Shown one piece after another: positions 1 through 5,183 of a stretch of 5,183 nucleotides of DNA. The stretch comes from Oceanococcus sp041625325. Its GTDB lineage: Bacteria > Pseudomonadota > Gammaproteobacteria > Nevskiales > Oceanococcaceae. The notes beneath the pieces were generated by a model that was given only the letters and a program-made list of their open reading frames with translations, was not told the DNA's origin and searched no databases. Where the stretch lies: the NCBI GenBank assembly GCA_041625325.1, contig JBFJTN010000248.1, forward strand, positions 1 through 5,183, in the 5' to 3' direction. Numbering within the stretch: the stretch's first letter is position 1; each line of letters begins with the position of its first letter. The translations under genes and the position numbers were made by a program.

Positions 1-498
1 GCGACGCAGCTTGTCCATCTGGGCCGGTTCGGCGAAGGACCGCTGGGCGGCGCGAATGCCGTCCAGGGTGCGCTGCTCCACATGGGTCTGGGCCGACAGG
101 GTGATCAGCGCCGCGCAGCGGGCCGGGTCACGGGCGGCGATGGTGACGGCCATGCTGCCGCCGACGCTGTGGCCGAGCAGGACCAGGCGCTGCAGACCCA
201 GCGCGGCGCTCAGGGCCGGGAAGACGGTTTCCGCCTCCTCCTCGATGAAGCGGGGCGAGGGCGGGGCCTGGCGGGGCGTGGAGCGGCCGAAGCCCAGCCG
301 GTCGTAGGCCAGCACCTCGCGCCCCAGCTGGCCGGCCAGGCGGGCGGGAAAGTCCCGCCACAGCTCGACGCAGCCCAGCGAGTCATGCAGCAGCAGCACC
401 GGTGGCAGCAGGCGGGCGCTGGCGGGTGTCCAGCGGCGCAGAAAGACCCGCCCGCCGGGCACGCCAACATGGTGATCTTCGCGGGACGTGTGCGTCAT
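1..498 (-). CDS. Alpha/beta hydrolase, N-terminal part (gene cut by left window edge)
   Basis: This is the first 166 codons of a gene that continues beyond base 1 with no stop in the window. The translation has the layout of an alpha/beta-fold hydrolase. A hydrophobic strand ends in LLLHDSLG (residues 35-42), a typical oxyanion-hole region. A strand and turn AYDRLGFGRS follows (64-73). The nucleophile elbow GHSVGG (109-114) places Ser111 as the likely catalytic serine. The catalytic acid and histidine would lie in the missing C-terminal half. No signal peptide is seen, so the enzyme is probably cytoplasmic, acting on an ester or similar small substrate that cannot be named. The start is set by an ATGA overlap with the stop of the preceding 121-residue gene, with only a weak GGA upstream, which implies translational coupling. 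The fold call is firm; the substrate is unknown. Confidence 0.9.
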   Translation of the reverse strand, partial: MTHTSREDHHVGVPGGRVFLRRWTPASARLLPPVLLLHDSLGCVELWRDFPARLAGQLGREVLAYDRLGFGRSTPRQAPPSPRFIEEEAETVFPALSAALGLQRLVLLGHSVGGSMAVTIAARDPARCAALITLSAQTHVEQRTLDGIRAAQRSFAEPAQMDKLRR

Positions 499-860
499 GA
501 TCCGGCGGACTTGCACGGCCGAACCGGGACCGATGCGTCGCCCGGCAGCCCGCTCAGCCCCGACGCCAGGCCGGCGGCCGTCCAGGGCGCCAGGTGATCC
601 GGCCCCGGCGCGCGGTGAAAAGCGGCCCGGTCGACCATCTCCGCCATGTCGCGCCAGCGCAAGGCCCGCAGCCGCCAGGGCTGCAGGGCCGGCCCGGTCT
701 CGAGCTGGCGCAGACGCGGGGTCAGCAGGGCCTCGTGGCCACGCCAGGATGCGGGCAGGCGCAGAGCCAGCCGGCGGCCTACCGGAAGCGCCCGCAGGAA
801 GGCCGGCGTCATCGCCGGCAGGCCCGGGCGGGGGTTGCGCATGCCGCGGTCCAGGGTCAT
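495..860 (-). CDS. Hypothetical protein, 121 residues, between two hydrolase genes
   Basis: I do not recognise this protein. The open frame extends further upstream, but the plausible start is the ATG at 860-858, which overlaps the TGA of the dienelactone-hydrolase gene as ATGA. The upstream part of the frame is a shadow of that gene. Its own TGA forms ATGA with the alpha/beta hydrolase start. Codons are strongly GC-ending like the neighbours, which supports real coding. The protein is rich in Arg, Leu and Pro and has no signal peptide or membrane segment. Visible traits are a TPAFLRALPVGRRLALRLP stretch (residues 18-36), tryptophans at positions such as SWRGHEALL and PWRLRALRW, and a WRDMAEMVDRAAFHR helix-like stretch. 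The last 15 or so residues look disordered. No catalytic motif is evident. Its position suggests co-translation with the two flanking hydrolases, but any joint role is inference. Confidence 0.7.
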   Translation of the reverse strand: MTLDRGMRNPRPGLPAMTPAFLRALPVGRRLALRLPASWRGHEALLTPRLRQLETGPALQPWRLRALRWRDMAEMVDRAAFHRAPGPDHLAPWTAAGLASGLSGLPGDASVPVRPCKSAGS

Positions 861-1594
861 GGCTGCGGGGGTGGCGGCGATCCCCCCAGATGCTGGTCGA
901 AGAAGTCCAGGCTGCGCTGCCAGGCCAGTGTGGCGCTGCGGGTCTGGCGCGACAGCGAGCGAAAGCCGTGCGGGATGTTGTACAGGTGGGTTTCCAGCCG
1001 CTCGCCGAGCAGCTGGCCCAGGCGTTCGCGCCGGCGGCGCGGGCAGAACGGGTCGACCCGGCTCCAGTGCCCCTGCAGGCGCTGCACCTGCTGCAGCTGG
1101 GCCTCTTCCTCGAGCGGAATGCCGGCGCCCTGCAGGCCCAGGGAATGATGAAAGATCACCGGCGCCTCCACCGCATCGCGCATCGCGGCCTGGACCACGA
1201 AGCCGCCGGTCAGGCACATGCCGATCATGCCCAGCCGGCCGCTGCAGGCAGGGTCCTGACGCAGCTGCCCGAGCAGCGCCGAAACCTCGCGGTACAGCGG
1301 GTTGGCGGCGCTGTTGTTGCGCCCGGCGGCGCGCACCAGGGCGCGCAGGCAGTAGGCCCGCGCGCCGGCCTGTCCGTACAGGTCGGGCAGCCAGACCAGA
1401 TAGCCCCTTCGCGCCAGCTCCCGGGCGTCCTCGCGGTAGGCCTCGATCAGGCCGTAGATCTCATGCAGGTAGAGGATGCCGGGAGCCGGCCCGGTCCCGG
1501 GCGGACGGAAGATCTCCAGCGGGATGTCCCGCTGCGGCACACGCAGCTGGCGGGTGTCGCAAGTGAGGTCAGTCGGCTCGGTCATGATTGGCAT
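857..1594 (-). CDS. Dienelactone hydrolase family protein
   Basis: This is an alpha/beta hydrolase of the dienelactone hydrolase (DLH) family, at 245 residues close to the family's usual size. All expected active-site elements are visible: LYLHEIYGL (residues 41-49) with Glu45 matching the family's glutamate, GMCLTGG (125-131) with Cys127 as nucleophile, Asp181 in RVDPF, and His209 in IPHGF. The elbow has one more residue than the textbook GxCxGG form, a variant found in many DLH-like proteins. There is no signal peptide, so it is probably cytoplasmic. Characterised members open lactone or ester rings, but most paralogues have unknown substrates and this one need not act on dienelactone. The start may be 1594 (MPIMTEP) or the internal ATG at 1585; neither has a clear ribosome site. 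The gene overlaps the GNAT gene's end by 26 or 17 bases, and its stop overlaps the next gene's start as ATGA. Confidence 0.93.
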   Translation of the reverse strand: MPIMTEPTDLTCDTRQLRVPQRDIPLEIFRPPGTGPAPGILYLHEIYGLIEAYREDARELARRGYLVWLPDLYGQAGARAYCLRALVRAAGRNNSAANPLYREVSALLGQLRQDPACSGRLGMIGMCLTGGFVVQAAMRDAVEAPVIFHHSLGLQGAGIPLEEEAQLQQVQRLQGHWSRVDPFCPRRRRERLGQLLGERLETHLYNIPHGFRSLSRQTRSATLAWQRSLDFFDQHLGGSPPPPQP

Positions 1595-2174
1595 CGGTTG
1601 TCAGGCTCAGGCGCACGATGGGCCGGCCGGGGCGATGGCGGGCCACCTCGCGAAAGCCGGCCGCGCGGAACAGGCTCAGGGAGCCGAACCAGGGCGCGTC
1701 CGGCGCATTCGGCGCCGCGCGGTCCACCGGATAGGCTTCCAGCCACTGCGCGCCGTGCGCGCGCGCGAAGGGCAGGGTCGCGGCCAGCAGCTGGCGGGCG
1801 ATGCCCTGGCCGCGGTGGGCGGAGGGAATCACGAAGCAGACGATGGACCACACCGGCTGCTCGTCGATGGCGCGCATGGTCGGGGAATTGCGCAGCCGGG
1901 CGAAGTCCCGGCGCGGGCCCAGCGAAATCCAGCCCACCGGTGTGTCGCCGGCATAGGCGATCAGGCCGGGCGGCGGTGTGGCATCGGCCCGCTCCGCCAG
2001 GGCCGCGCGGACCCCGGCCGGGTCGCTGCCGCCGCCCAGGGCGCGGTAATCCCGGCTGCTCAGCCGGTAGTACAGGCAATAGCAACGCCTGGCCGCGGAA
2101 CAGCCGCGGGCCAGGAAGATGCTGTCCAGGTCCGGCAGGCGCGCCGCGCTCAGGGGCAGGATGCGCAGGCTCAT
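1569..2174 (-). CDS. GNAT family N-acetyltransferase
   Basis: This 201-residue protein is predicted to transfer an acetyl group from acetyl-CoA to an unknown acceptor. The acetyl-CoA-binding motif A is clear: a hydrophobic strand SIVCFVIP (residues 110-117) followed by HRGQGIARQLL (120-130), matching the R/Q-x-x-G-x-G/A pyrophosphate loop. Upstream is IAYAGDTPVGWISLGP (72-87), the usual strand pair before motif A. Downstream, SLSLFRAAGFREV is the typical C-terminal GNAT element. The N-terminal part has a Cys-x-Cys element, RRCYCLYYRL, reminiscent of a GNAT subgroup with a Cys-rich N-terminus. The frame is open much further upstream, but the start at 2174 is favoured because it forms an ATGA overlap with the SGNH gene's stop and because the upstream frame is a shadow of that gene. 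The 3' end overlaps the start of the dienelactone-hydrolase gene. The acceptor cannot be predicted. Confidence 0.93.
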   Translation of the reverse strand: MSLRILPLSAARLPDLDSIFLARGCSAARRCYCLYYRLSSRDYRALGGGSDPAGVRAALAERADATPPPGLIAYAGDTPVGWISLGPRRDFARLRNSPTMRAIDEQPVWSIVCFVIPSAHRGQGIARQLLAATLPFARAHGAQWLEAYPVDRAAPNAPDAPWFGSLSLFRAAGFREVARHRPGRPIVRLSLTTDANHDRAD

Positions 2175-2872
2175 TCGGTCGCGGGCAGGCGCTCGGCCAG
2201 ATGCTCGCCCCAGAGCCGGTAGGCGTGCGGGCCGGGGTGAAAGCCGTCGCGGGCGATTTCGCGCAGATCGCCGGTGTAGGGAATGGCGATGAACTCGCAG
2301 CCCGGCTCGCTGGCCGCCACGGCCTGCATCAGCGCGTTGAACTGGCGCGCCCGCAGCCCCAGCCACCAGCGCAGCGGCTGCGGCAGGGCCGGGAACAGAT
2401 GCATGGGCGGCAGGCTGGACAGGCAGATCCGCCGGGTCCCGTGGCGCTGCCGCAACAACTGCACGATGGCGCGCAGATTGGCCTGCCAGCTCGCCGCGCG
2501 GCGCATGCCGGTGACATCGTTCACGCCGATCGACAGCACCGCGACATCGAAGCGCTCGCCGGGCAGGGCGCGCAGCTGCTCCAGCAACTGGGCGGAGCTG
2601 TCGCCGGAACGGGCGCACAGGCGCCAGCGCACCGCGAAGCGCTGGCTCAGGGCGGAGACCAGCTGGCCGGACAGGGCCTGCTGCTGGGCCTGCGCGCCCA
2701 CCCCGGCGGCCGCCGAATCGCCGGCGATCAGCAGGCCAAGGGCCGGTCCCTGGCCGCACTGGCCGGCCCGTTCGCCTGGCGGTTCGGGCAGCTCGGGCGT
2801 GACCCGCCTGACGTAGCGCCCCTGCAGGAACAGCAGCGGGGCGAGCAGAATCAGGGCCGCGTGATACAGCAT
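2171..2872 (-). CDS. SGNH/GDSL hydrolase (esterase/lipase-like), N-terminal hydrophobic segment
   Basis: This is a serine esterase of the SGNH superfamily, 233 residues. The signature blocks appear in order: block I LLIAGDSAAAGVG with nucleophile Ser53, block II ARSGDSS with Gly90, block III SIGVNDVTG with Asn118, and block V DGFHPG with Asp209 and His212. All four SGNH residues are therefore present. The N-terminus is hydrophobic (about residues 5-16, LILLAPLLFL) and followed by QGRYVRR, so it could be a short membrane anchor or an atypical signal peptide. No clear signal peptidase site or lipobox is seen. The catalytic domain may thus sit at or outside the inner membrane. The start at 2872 lacks a strong ribosome site, but there is no in-frame ATG or GTG between it and the previous gene. 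It is the first gene of the overlapping run, and its TGA overlaps the GNAT start as ATGA. Possible substrates include acyl esters of lipids or acetylated glycans; none is indicated. Confidence 0.92.
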   Translation of the reverse strand: MLYHAALILLAPLLFLQGRYVRRVTPELPEPPGERAGQCGQGPALGLLIAGDSAAAGVGAQAQQQALSGQLVSALSQRFAVRWRLCARSGDSSAQLLEQLRALPGERFDVAVLSIGVNDVTGMRRAASWQANLRAIVQLLRQRHGTRRICLSSLPPMHLFPALPQPLRWWLGLRARQFNALMQAVAASEPGCEFIAIPYTGDLREIARDGFHPGPHAYRLWGEHLAERLPATE

Positions 2873-2944
2873 GATGGGGCTGCCGACGGTGTCACTGCGG
2901 CCGGTCTGGCATGGTCTGCGGGAGGCTGCGTCATGCGCCGCACT

Positions 2945-3253
2945 CTAGCGCCTGTGCGGCGGGATGTCTTTGAGCCCCGCGGCAAAGGCCGCGTGGTGCT
3001 CGGGGTCGACGGGGCGATGGCGCCGCGTGGTGCCGGCCGGATGTCCGGCCAGACAGTTGCCGTCCTTCCAGTCGCGCGCCGGGCGCACCGGGCGTGGCGC
3101 GAAGCCACCGCCGCAATTGGGGCAGACATTCCCCAGCACGGTGTCCACGCAGTCGGCGCAGAAGCTGCACTCGAAGGAGCAGATGCGGGCGTCCGGGGAA
3201 TCCGGTGGCAGGTCGCGGTTGCAATGCTCGCAGTTGGGGCGCAGTTCCAGCAT
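2945..3253 (-). CDS. DUF1272 domain-containing protein (cysteine-rich, probable zinc binder)
   Basis: The first 50 or so residues match my memory of the DUF1272 family: MLELRPNCEHC, then DLPPDSPDARICSFEC, then CADC and CPNCGGG. Eight cysteines (8, 11, 25, 29, 32, 35, 44, 47) occur as four pairs, an arrangement that could hold two zinc ions. That metal role is inferred from spacing, and the family has no established function. The C-terminal part (about residues 60-102) is a His/Arg-rich tail beginning DWKDGNC, with a ninth cysteine at 67, and may be poorly ordered. The protein is small and cytoplasmic, with no signal peptide. The start at 3253 is supported by the conserved MLELRPNC opening and by an AGGA just upstream. 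It lies 42 bases after the GST gene and 72 bases before the SGNH gene, so it may be on the same transcript. Confidence 0.93.
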   Translation of the reverse strand: MLELRPNCEHCNRDLPPDSPDARICSFECSFCADCVDTVLGNVCPNCGGGFAPRPVRPARDWKDGNCLAGHPAGTTRRHRPVDPEHHAAFAAGLKDIPPHRR

Positions 3254-3257
3254 GGGG

Positions 3258-3261
3258 TCCT
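3258..3261 (-). promoter_or_regulatory. Possible ribosome binding site for the DUF1272 gene
   Basis: On the minus strand AGGA sits four bases before the ATG at 3253. The spacing is short, but this is one of the few Shine-Dalgarno-like matches in the window, and it agrees with the family-typical MLELRPNC start. Confidence 0.4.
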
Positions 3262-3295
3262 GATCCGTTAGCGGGATGGACTGGCGATGATGCCC

Positions 3296-4036
3296 TCAGC
3301 GGCGGCATTCGCGAAACAGGCGCAGGGCGAAGGCCCCGGCCGGGTGCGCGCGATAGCGCCGGATATCCGCCTGCGCGCTGGCCGGCGCCTGATCCGGCGT
3401 GGGCAGGCGGATGCCGTATTCGGGCGGCAGCAGCACCGGCGCGGCCATGCAGGCGAAGCTCAGATCCGCCGCGGTGAAGCGCTCACCTGTCAGGTAGGCG
3501 CGACCGTCGGCCAGCTGCCGTGCCACCCGGTCGAAGGCGGCCTCGATGACGGGGCGCCCGGCCTGCACATTGGCCGGGGTGATGGCCAGATGGCGGCTGA
3601 GCCAGGCGCGAAACAGGGGGAACACCAGCGGTGCCAGCGCGCGCTGCCAGGGCGGCGTGCCCTGGGCGGCGGTGCGCAGCACCTCGCGGACCGGCACTTT
3701 CAGCCAGTGGTAGTAGACCCAGCGGCGGGTCTCCACCCCCAGAGCCTCGTCGAAATCCTCCTCCAGCGCCGTGATCGCGGCGGCCAGCGGCGCCGGGTAC
3801 AGCTGCCGCGCCGGCGGCAGGGTGGCATCCAGATGGCGCAGGATGGCACTGGAGTCCGCCACCACCTCCGGGCCATCGATGAGCACGGGCACCATGCCGT
3901 CGGCGTTCAGGCCGCGGACGGCAGCGTAATGAAAGACCTGCAGATGCGCCTGCTCCAGATACTCCTGCCCGGCCCAGCTCAGGCCCCAGCGGGCCTTTTC
4001 GCAGTAGTGGCTCATGGGAATCGTGATCAGGCGCAT
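3296..4036 (-). CDS. Glutathione S-transferase family protein
   Basis: This 246-residue protein has the two-domain layout of cytosolic glutathione S-transferases. The N-terminal thioredoxin-like domain (about residues 1-80) opens MRLITIPMSHYCEKARWGL, where the active-site segment SHYCEKARW (9-17) offers Ser9, Tyr11 or Cys12 as the residue that activates glutathione. MVPVLIDG (48-55) contains the cis-proline motif, and VADSSAILRHL (59-69) carries the Asp-Ser pair that binds the gamma-glutamyl part of glutathione. The C-terminal helical domain (about 87-240) includes the family-typical AYLTGERFTAADLSFACM, the N-capping and hydrophobic-staple region. It is predicted to be cytoplasmic. The reaction could be conjugation, reduction or isomerisation; the sequence does not decide. 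The start is fixed by the family's usual beginning one strand before the active site. It lies 8 bases after the lipoprotein's stop with no ribosome site of its own, which suggests coupling to that gene. Confidence 0.94.
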   Translation of the reverse strand: MRLITIPMSHYCEKARWGLSWAGQEYLEQAHLQVFHYAAVRGLNADGMVPVLIDGPEVVADSSAILRHLDATLPPARQLYPAPLAAAITALEEDFDEALGVETRRWVYYHWLKVPVREVLRTAAQGTPPWQRALAPLVFPLFRAWLSRHLAITPANVQAGRPVIEAAFDRVARQLADGRAYLTGERFTAADLSFACMAAPVLLPPEYGIRLPTPDQAPASAQADIRRYRAHPAGAFALRLFRECRR

Positions 4037-4044
4037 CGCGTGAC

Positions 4045-4980
4045 TCAGGGGCAGGCGGCGAGGATCTCGGCCCGGCTGTACTGTGCCGCCTGATCGCCAA
4101 CGCGTATTTCGTAGCTGCTGGCGTCCTGCAGGCTGAGCGTCGCGCTGCCGCTGTCGCTGATCAGCAGCAGCCGGCCCCTCGCGATGCCGCTGGCGGAGCT
4201 CTCCAGCAGCTCCGGCGTCTGCAATTCGAGGCGGCCTTGGGTGCAGCCACCGGTGGCCGGCGCCAGAACCACCAGATGTCCGGCGTAGGACTCGGCGTGG
4301 TAGCCGTTGCTGATGACGTCTTCGAAGCTGGTCGAAAGGTCGTCGAAATACAGCGTTTCACCCGGGCCGGGCTCGAGCATCAGGCGCGCGTCCAGCACCC
4401 GCCGCTGTCGCTGCGCGCCGGAACTGTCGAGTGCCCGGACCCGCACCCGGCCGGTCAGCGTCGTGGCCGTGACTGCGCCGTTGCGGGTCTCCTCGAAGCG
4501 CAGTCCGGTGTCCGCCGGGCCGTAGTGATAGACGATGTGCGGATCGCCCCCTTCGGGCGGCGTGCAGGGTCGATTGCCGGCCCAGCCGCCGTCGGCGCAG
4601 AGCTCCAGCAGGCTGCCGTCGGCGAGCAGTTCGTGCTGCGGGCCGGGCGCGTAGCGGCATTGGGTGTAGGTCAGCAGCCCGGCGGCCTCATCCAGCGTCG
4701 CCCCATCGGGTGCGCAATGCTGCGCCAGTTCGCCCAGGCCATTGCGCGAGTGCAGCCAGGCCCGGGCGCGGATCTCCGCGTCCAGCGCCCGCCACAGCAG
4801 AGACAGGGCGCGGGCGGCGTCCTCCGGCCTTGTCAGGGGCATGGCGGGGGCGTCCGGCACGATGGGCGGGTCGGGGATGCTGGCCGGGGTGCGCGCATCA
4901 TCGCTGCAGGCCGCCAGGATGCAGCAGAACATCCCTGCGAGGCAGGCGCCGCGCAGCGATGTTGAGCGCGACCGCGTCAT
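4045..4980 (-). CDS. Predicted lipoprotein of unknown function
   Basis: I do not recognise this 311-residue protein beyond its export signal. The N-terminus has basic residues (TRSRSTSLR), a hydrophobic core (ACLAGMFCCILAA) and the lipobox LAAC with Cys25 as the lipidated residue. Ser26 at +2 favours sorting to the outer membrane. A Pro/Asp-rich linker follows (about 27-52). The mature part has a helical stretch (about 53-80) and then alternating polar/hydrophobic stretches that look mostly beta-stranded. After the lipobox there are six cysteines (89, 108, 128, 139, 246, 310), which could form three disulfides in the periplasm. The second half has repeated strand-like pieces such as ARLMLEPGPGETLYFDDL and LLLISDSGSATLSLQD, consistent with a beta-rich fold. 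No enzyme motif is seen. The start at 4980 places the signal peptide correctly and has GGAG ten bases upstream. The gene lies 37 bases after the partial beta-sandwich gene and 8 before the GST. Confidence 0.88.
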   Translation of the reverse strand: MTRSRSTSLRGACLAGMFCCILAACSDDARTPASIPDPPIVPDAPAMPLTRPEDAARALSLLWRALDAEIRARAWLHSRNGLGELAQHCAPDGATLDEAAGLLTYTQCRYAPGPQHELLADGSLLELCADGGWAGNRPCTPPEGGDPHIVYHYGPADTGLRFEETRNGAVTATTLTGRVRVRALDSSGAQRQRRVLDARLMLEPGPGETLYFDDLSTSFEDVISNGYHAESYAGHLVVLAPATGGCTQGRLELQTPELLESSASGIARGRLLLISDSGSATLSLQDASSYEIRVGDQAAQYSRAEILAACP

Positions 4981-4990
4981 GCCAGAGCCG

Positions 4991-4994
4991 CTCC
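4991..4994 (-). promoter_or_regulatory. Possible ribosome binding site for the lipoprotein gene
   Basis: On the minus strand GGAG lies ten bases before the ATG at 4980, within the 37-base gap after the upstream gene. The spacing is slightly long but acceptable, and it supports the start that gives an intact lipoprotein signal peptide. Confidence 0.4.
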
Positions 4995-5017
4995 GGATCC
5001 CGATGGAAAGCCGCCCA

Positions 5018-5183
5018 TCAGTGCACCGTCAGCGTTTGCAGCATGTTGCGGCCTGCCGGGTCCGGCGTCTCCGCCACCAGGGCGTAGCGGCCCGGCGTCA
5101 GGTCAACGCTGAAATAGCCGACACTGCCCTGGGGCATTTCGTGCACGCCGCCGAGGAATTCCACCGGCGCCGGGGTCTCCAGA
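5018..5183 (-). CDS. C-terminal end of a beta-sandwich (possibly cupredoxin-like) protein, cut by right edge
   Basis: About 55 codons of a frame enter from the right edge and end at the TGA at 5020-5018; the start is outside the window. The visible piece reads as beta strands: VEFLGGVHEMPQG, VGYFSVDLTPGRYALVAETP and, near the end, NMLQTLTVH. A strand followed by LTPGRYALVAE and then a Met-containing loop before the last strand resembles the C-terminal half of cupredoxin-like or related beta-sandwich domains, where the ligand loop would lie near AETPDPAGRNM. However, the usual Cys of a type 1 copper site is absent: the position where such proteins have Cys is occupied by Ala or Glu. Copper binding is therefore not supported. 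The protein is probably periplasmic by analogy, and it lies 37 bases upstream of the lipoprotein gene on the same strand. Confidence 0.75.
   Translation of the reverse strand, partial: LETPAPVEFLGGVHEMPQGSVGYFSVDLTPGRYALVAETPDPAGRNMLQTLTVH

Noticed and set aside
2175..2759. An upstream extension of the GNAT reading frame
   Set aside because: It would cover most of the SGNH gene in another frame, and its residues are Arg/Ala/Pro-rich shadow sequence. The ATGA start at 2174 fits the GNAT domain boundary.
2873..2944. Possible promoter or terminator in the 72-base gap before the SGNH gene
   Set aside because: I could not find a credible -35/-10 pair, a strong GC hairpin with T-tract, or an operator-like repeat. 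Only short GCCG/CGGC matches occur, which are common in this sequence.
3035..3050. A perfect 7-base inverted repeat with a 2-base spacer
   Set aside because: It lies inside the DUF1272 coding tail, has too short a loop for a stable hairpin without opening pairs, and lacks a T-run. GGCC-rich palindromes are expected by chance at this base composition.
488..3271. A 927-codon open frame on the plus strand
   Set aside because: It runs antisense to five well-supported minus-strand genes. It is in codon register with three of them (stops at 857, 2171 and 2945), where in-frame stops would need rare TTA, CTA or TCA sense codons. Its product is an Arg/Ala/Gly/Gln-rich string with no domain, as expected of a high-GC shadow frame.
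3287..4093. A 268-codon plus-strand open frame
   Set aside because: It is antisense to the GST gene and has low-complexity Gln/Gly/Arg content with no recognisable motif. The GST assignment on the other strand is firm.
4237..4965. A 242-codon plus-strand open frame opposite the lipoprotein
   Set aside because: The opposite strand encodes a clear lipoprotein signal peptide with a ribosome site. This frame gives Gly/Ala/Gln/Arg-rich sequence with no domain.

Overview
By eye the window is very GC-rich (well above 60%), with G or C at nearly every third codon position. It is densely packed, and every credible gene lies on the minus strand. Protein content (a glutathione S-transferase, a diderm-type lipoprotein, a DUF1272 protein) suggests a high-GC proteobacterium, possibly a gammaproteobacterium. 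That is inference; no rRNA or other marker is present. I see no tRNA or rRNA gene, CRISPR array, insertion sequence, long repeat or phage gene.

Read in the direction of transcription (right to left), the layout is as follows. (1) The C-terminal end of a secreted-looking beta-sandwich protein runs in from the right edge (5018-5183). (2) An unrecognised lipoprotein with six cysteines after its lipobox follows (4045-4980). (3) A glutathione S-transferase family protein starts 8 bases after the lipoprotein's stop (3296-4036). (4) A small cysteine-rich DUF1272 protein lies at 2945-3253. (5) After a 72-base gap comes a tightly nested run: an SGNH/GDSL esterase with an N-terminal hydrophobic segment (2171-2872), a GNAT acetyltransferase (1569-2174), a dienelactone-hydrolase-family protein (857-1594), an unrecognised 121-residue protein (495-860), and the N-terminal 166 residues of an alpha/beta hydrolase that runs off the left edge (1-498).

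Within group 5 three of the four junctions are ATGA overlaps, where the start codon shares bases with the previous stop. The fourth (GNAT/dienelactone hydrolase) is a longer overlap of 17 or 26 bases. This is strong evidence for one co-transcribed, translationally coupled unit. It brings together three hydrolases of two unrelated folds, an acetyltransferase and an orphan protein. No pathway can be assigned from sequence alone; processing of small esters or acyl compounds is only a guess. The lipoprotein, GST and DUF1272 genes could belong to the same transcript, since their gaps are only 8, 42 and 72 bases, but nothing proves it. No convincing promoter or terminator was seen in any gap, and no stretch over 300 bases lacks a gene.

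Overall this looks like an ordinary, compact chromosomal region of accessory enzymes. The least explained pieces are the 121-residue protein, the lipoprotein, and the reason for the hydrolase-rich coupling.
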